NCBI GenBank assembly: GCA_026636295.1
Contig: CP089454.1
Span: forward strand, 1,054,001 to 1,118,000
Source: Medakamo hakoo
Lineage: Eukaryota > Chlorophyta > Trebouxiophyceae > Coccomyxaceae
Reading direction: 5' to 3'
Length of the DNA stretch: 64,000 nucleotides
The translations under genes and the position numbers were made by a program. The number at the start of each line of letters is the position of its first letter. Positions within the stretch are counted from its first letter, which is position 1. Below are positions 62,737 through 64,000 of this stretch, piece by piece. Below the pieces are notes generated by a model. The model had not been told where the DNA came from. It saw only the letters and a list, made by a program, of their open reading frames with translations, and searched no databases.

Positions 62737-63167
62737 CGTGCGTGAAATGTGACAGTGCGTGAAAAAAACGGGCGCGCGGGCCGCCCCCTTGGCCTTCCAT
62801 CACACGCACACCCGTCGCGCATGCACACTCTCCCCACACTCTCTTAACACTCACATAAAAATCGCGCGCTCGTCCACACCCCACCAGTCAAGTCAGGCAT
62901 TGTAAAAAGGGGGAGGCGCGGATGACAAAATCCGATTTTAGAGATATGGGATTGATTGGGTTTTTTTTTCGGCCGAAAGAAGAGGGAGGGGGCCTGGCCA
63001 GCGCGGGGTGGTGGTGGGGGGCGGGGGAGAGGTGCAACCCCTCTCCCGCCCACACAACAGGCGCCGCGACAGCCATGTCCCGGCCCGCCCGCCCTCTTCC
63101 CCGGGCATGAATCGCACTTAAATAGAGGACAGCAGCAGCAGCAGCACACACACACACCACCAGCCCA
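62737..63167. other. Region between fusion gene and GH5 gene
   Basis: About 430 bp: promoter of the fusion gene and 3' flank of the GH5 gene. It includes a lower-GC stretch near 62915-62970 and short AC and GCA repeats. No gene is seen. Confidence 0.4.
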
Positions 63168-64000
63168 TCACAGGCCCAGCTGGCGCAGGGAGTCGATCTT
63201 GGACCAGTCGATGTCGCGCGGGTTGTTGGACGAGACGATGCCGCCCGTGTCGGCCGAGTTGGAGTTCCACCCCCAGTAGAACCAGCCGGAGAAGTCGCCC
63301 CGGCCGTAGTAGGAGGCCAGCGAGTTCCAGCAGTCGCGCTCGTTCTGGCCGCCCGTCCAGAAGTTGTTGGACGTCTCGCCGACGATGGCCGCAAACTGGT
63401 GGCACGTCCCGTCCTTGTTGCAGTAGCCGGGCGCGCGGATCTTGCCGCCAAACGAGTTGTCCAGGCGGTCGTACATTTCCTGGCCGCGGAAGCCGTCGAC
63501 GGCCTTGGAGGAGGACGGGCAGTAGATGTGCGGGGCCAGGATGGCCTGCTTGACCCAGGGCTTGGCCACGGCCGCCTCGAAGAAGGGCGTCGCGTCGGAC
63601 ACCTTGCCGCCGTACTGGGCAATCGTCTTGGGGTTGGTGATGAAGCCGTCGCCCCAGTTGGCCTTGGCCGCGGACTGGCCCGTGCCCTCGATGACGAACA
63701 GGCAGTCGGGGCACTGCGGGTACAGGCGGTCGATGGCGCGCAGGTACAGGTCGGTCAGGCCCGGGTTGCCGTTGGCGGCCTCCCACCGGATGTTGTACCT
63801 GAGTGGCAGGGGGGGAGGGGTGTATTTTTTTCCCGTGAGCGTTGGGGTTTTTTTTTGCGGGGCGGCCAGTCCCTTCCCTCGTCCCACGCGCGCTCCACCT
63901 CTCCCCTCCTCAATGCACAGCACGAAACAAAAAGGGGGCAAGCAAGCAAAAAAAAACGCACGCGTCGGGCTCGTTGATGAGGTCGATCAGCAGCTTGCCA
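63168..64000 (-). CDS. GH5 family glucanase (cellulase-like), 3' part
   Basis: The gene continues past the window end. The visible exons are 64000..63962 and 63798..63168, joining in frame (LIDLINEPDA to YNIRWEAAN). The Asn-Glu-Pro block carries the acid/base Glu of GH5 and FAAIVGETSN the nucleophile Glu; LFVIEGTGQ, LAPHIYCPSS and FSGWFYWGWN also fit. GH5 enzymes cleave beta-1,4-glucans, mannans or related wall polymers; the subfamily is unresolved. The end DIDWSKIDSLRQLGL lacks a carbohydrate-binding module. Confidence 0.92.

Overview
The window looks like nuclear DNA of a photosynthetic, very GC-rich eukaryotic microalga, most likely a green (chlorophyte-type) alga. The support is short spliceosomal introns in most genes (GTGAGT/GTGCGT donors, CAG acceptors), strong G/C bias at third codon positions, a chlorophyll-synthesis gene (Mg-protoporphyrin IX methyltransferase), a plastid FtsH protease, transit-peptide-like N termini and an eukaryotic-type plastid pyrophosphatase. 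I cannot place it to genus. Gene density is high: I call 36 protein genes (one cut by the window edge) and one partial gene copy. I saw no rRNA, tRNA, CRISPR array or intact transposon.

Layout. 1-10.6 kb (+): MSI1/RBBP4 histone chaperone; a RING-FYVE-SYLF protein; an O-methyltransferase; a class I-like heme peroxidase; an inorganic pyrophosphatase. A 434-bp (TG)n tract then separates the convergent pyrophosphatase and FtsH genes. 11-19.4 kb: FtsH (-), prefoldin 5 (+), S10 serine carboxypeptidase (-), lariat-debranching enzyme DBR1 (-) and a stress-protein-like gene (+). 19.6-25.3 kb: a tail-anchored coiled-coil protein, an Ala-rich repeat protein and a gp78-like membrane RING E3. 26-31 kb: a beta-propeller glycosidase-like protein, CHLM (-) and TruB pseudouridine synthase (+) from a shared promoter. 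30.7-32.7 kb: a 390-bp duplication of the TruB 3' end flanks a lower-GC secreted-protein gene, next to a perfect 30-bp palindrome. 32.8-45.6 kb: a nine-exon secreted Thr/Pro mucin-like protein, an ICME-type esterase, an alpha/beta hydrolase, a second stress protein, NECAP, cytidine deaminase and an unknown membrane protein.

46.1-48.5 kb holds three tandem tiny genes for secreted peptides rich in Trp, Gly and Pro. Each has a signal-peptide exon followed by a phase-1 intron, and two share a GRKLL C-terminal motif. 49-57.5 kb: NAA38, an unknown protein, an NT-C2/NPF protein, PNO1 and a HAD phosphatase. 58-64 kb: an expansin-like protein, a prolyl-4-hydroxylase-like dioxygenase, a dioxygenase fused to a Skp1-GnT1-like GlcNAc transferase, and the 3' part of a GH5 glucanase.

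Functional themes are endomembrane and endocytic traffic (FYVE-SYLF, NECAP, NPF/NT-C2), secreted and cell-wall proteins (mucin, expansin-like, GH5, S10, peptide cluster), hydroxyproline modification and RNA metabolism (DBR1, PNO1, TruB). The genes are not co-transcribed, although several pairs share short divergent promoters. The items most worth following up are the small secreted peptide cluster, the hydroxylase-glycosyltransferase fusion, the RING-FYVE-SYLF fusion and the TruB-flanked foreign-looking gene.
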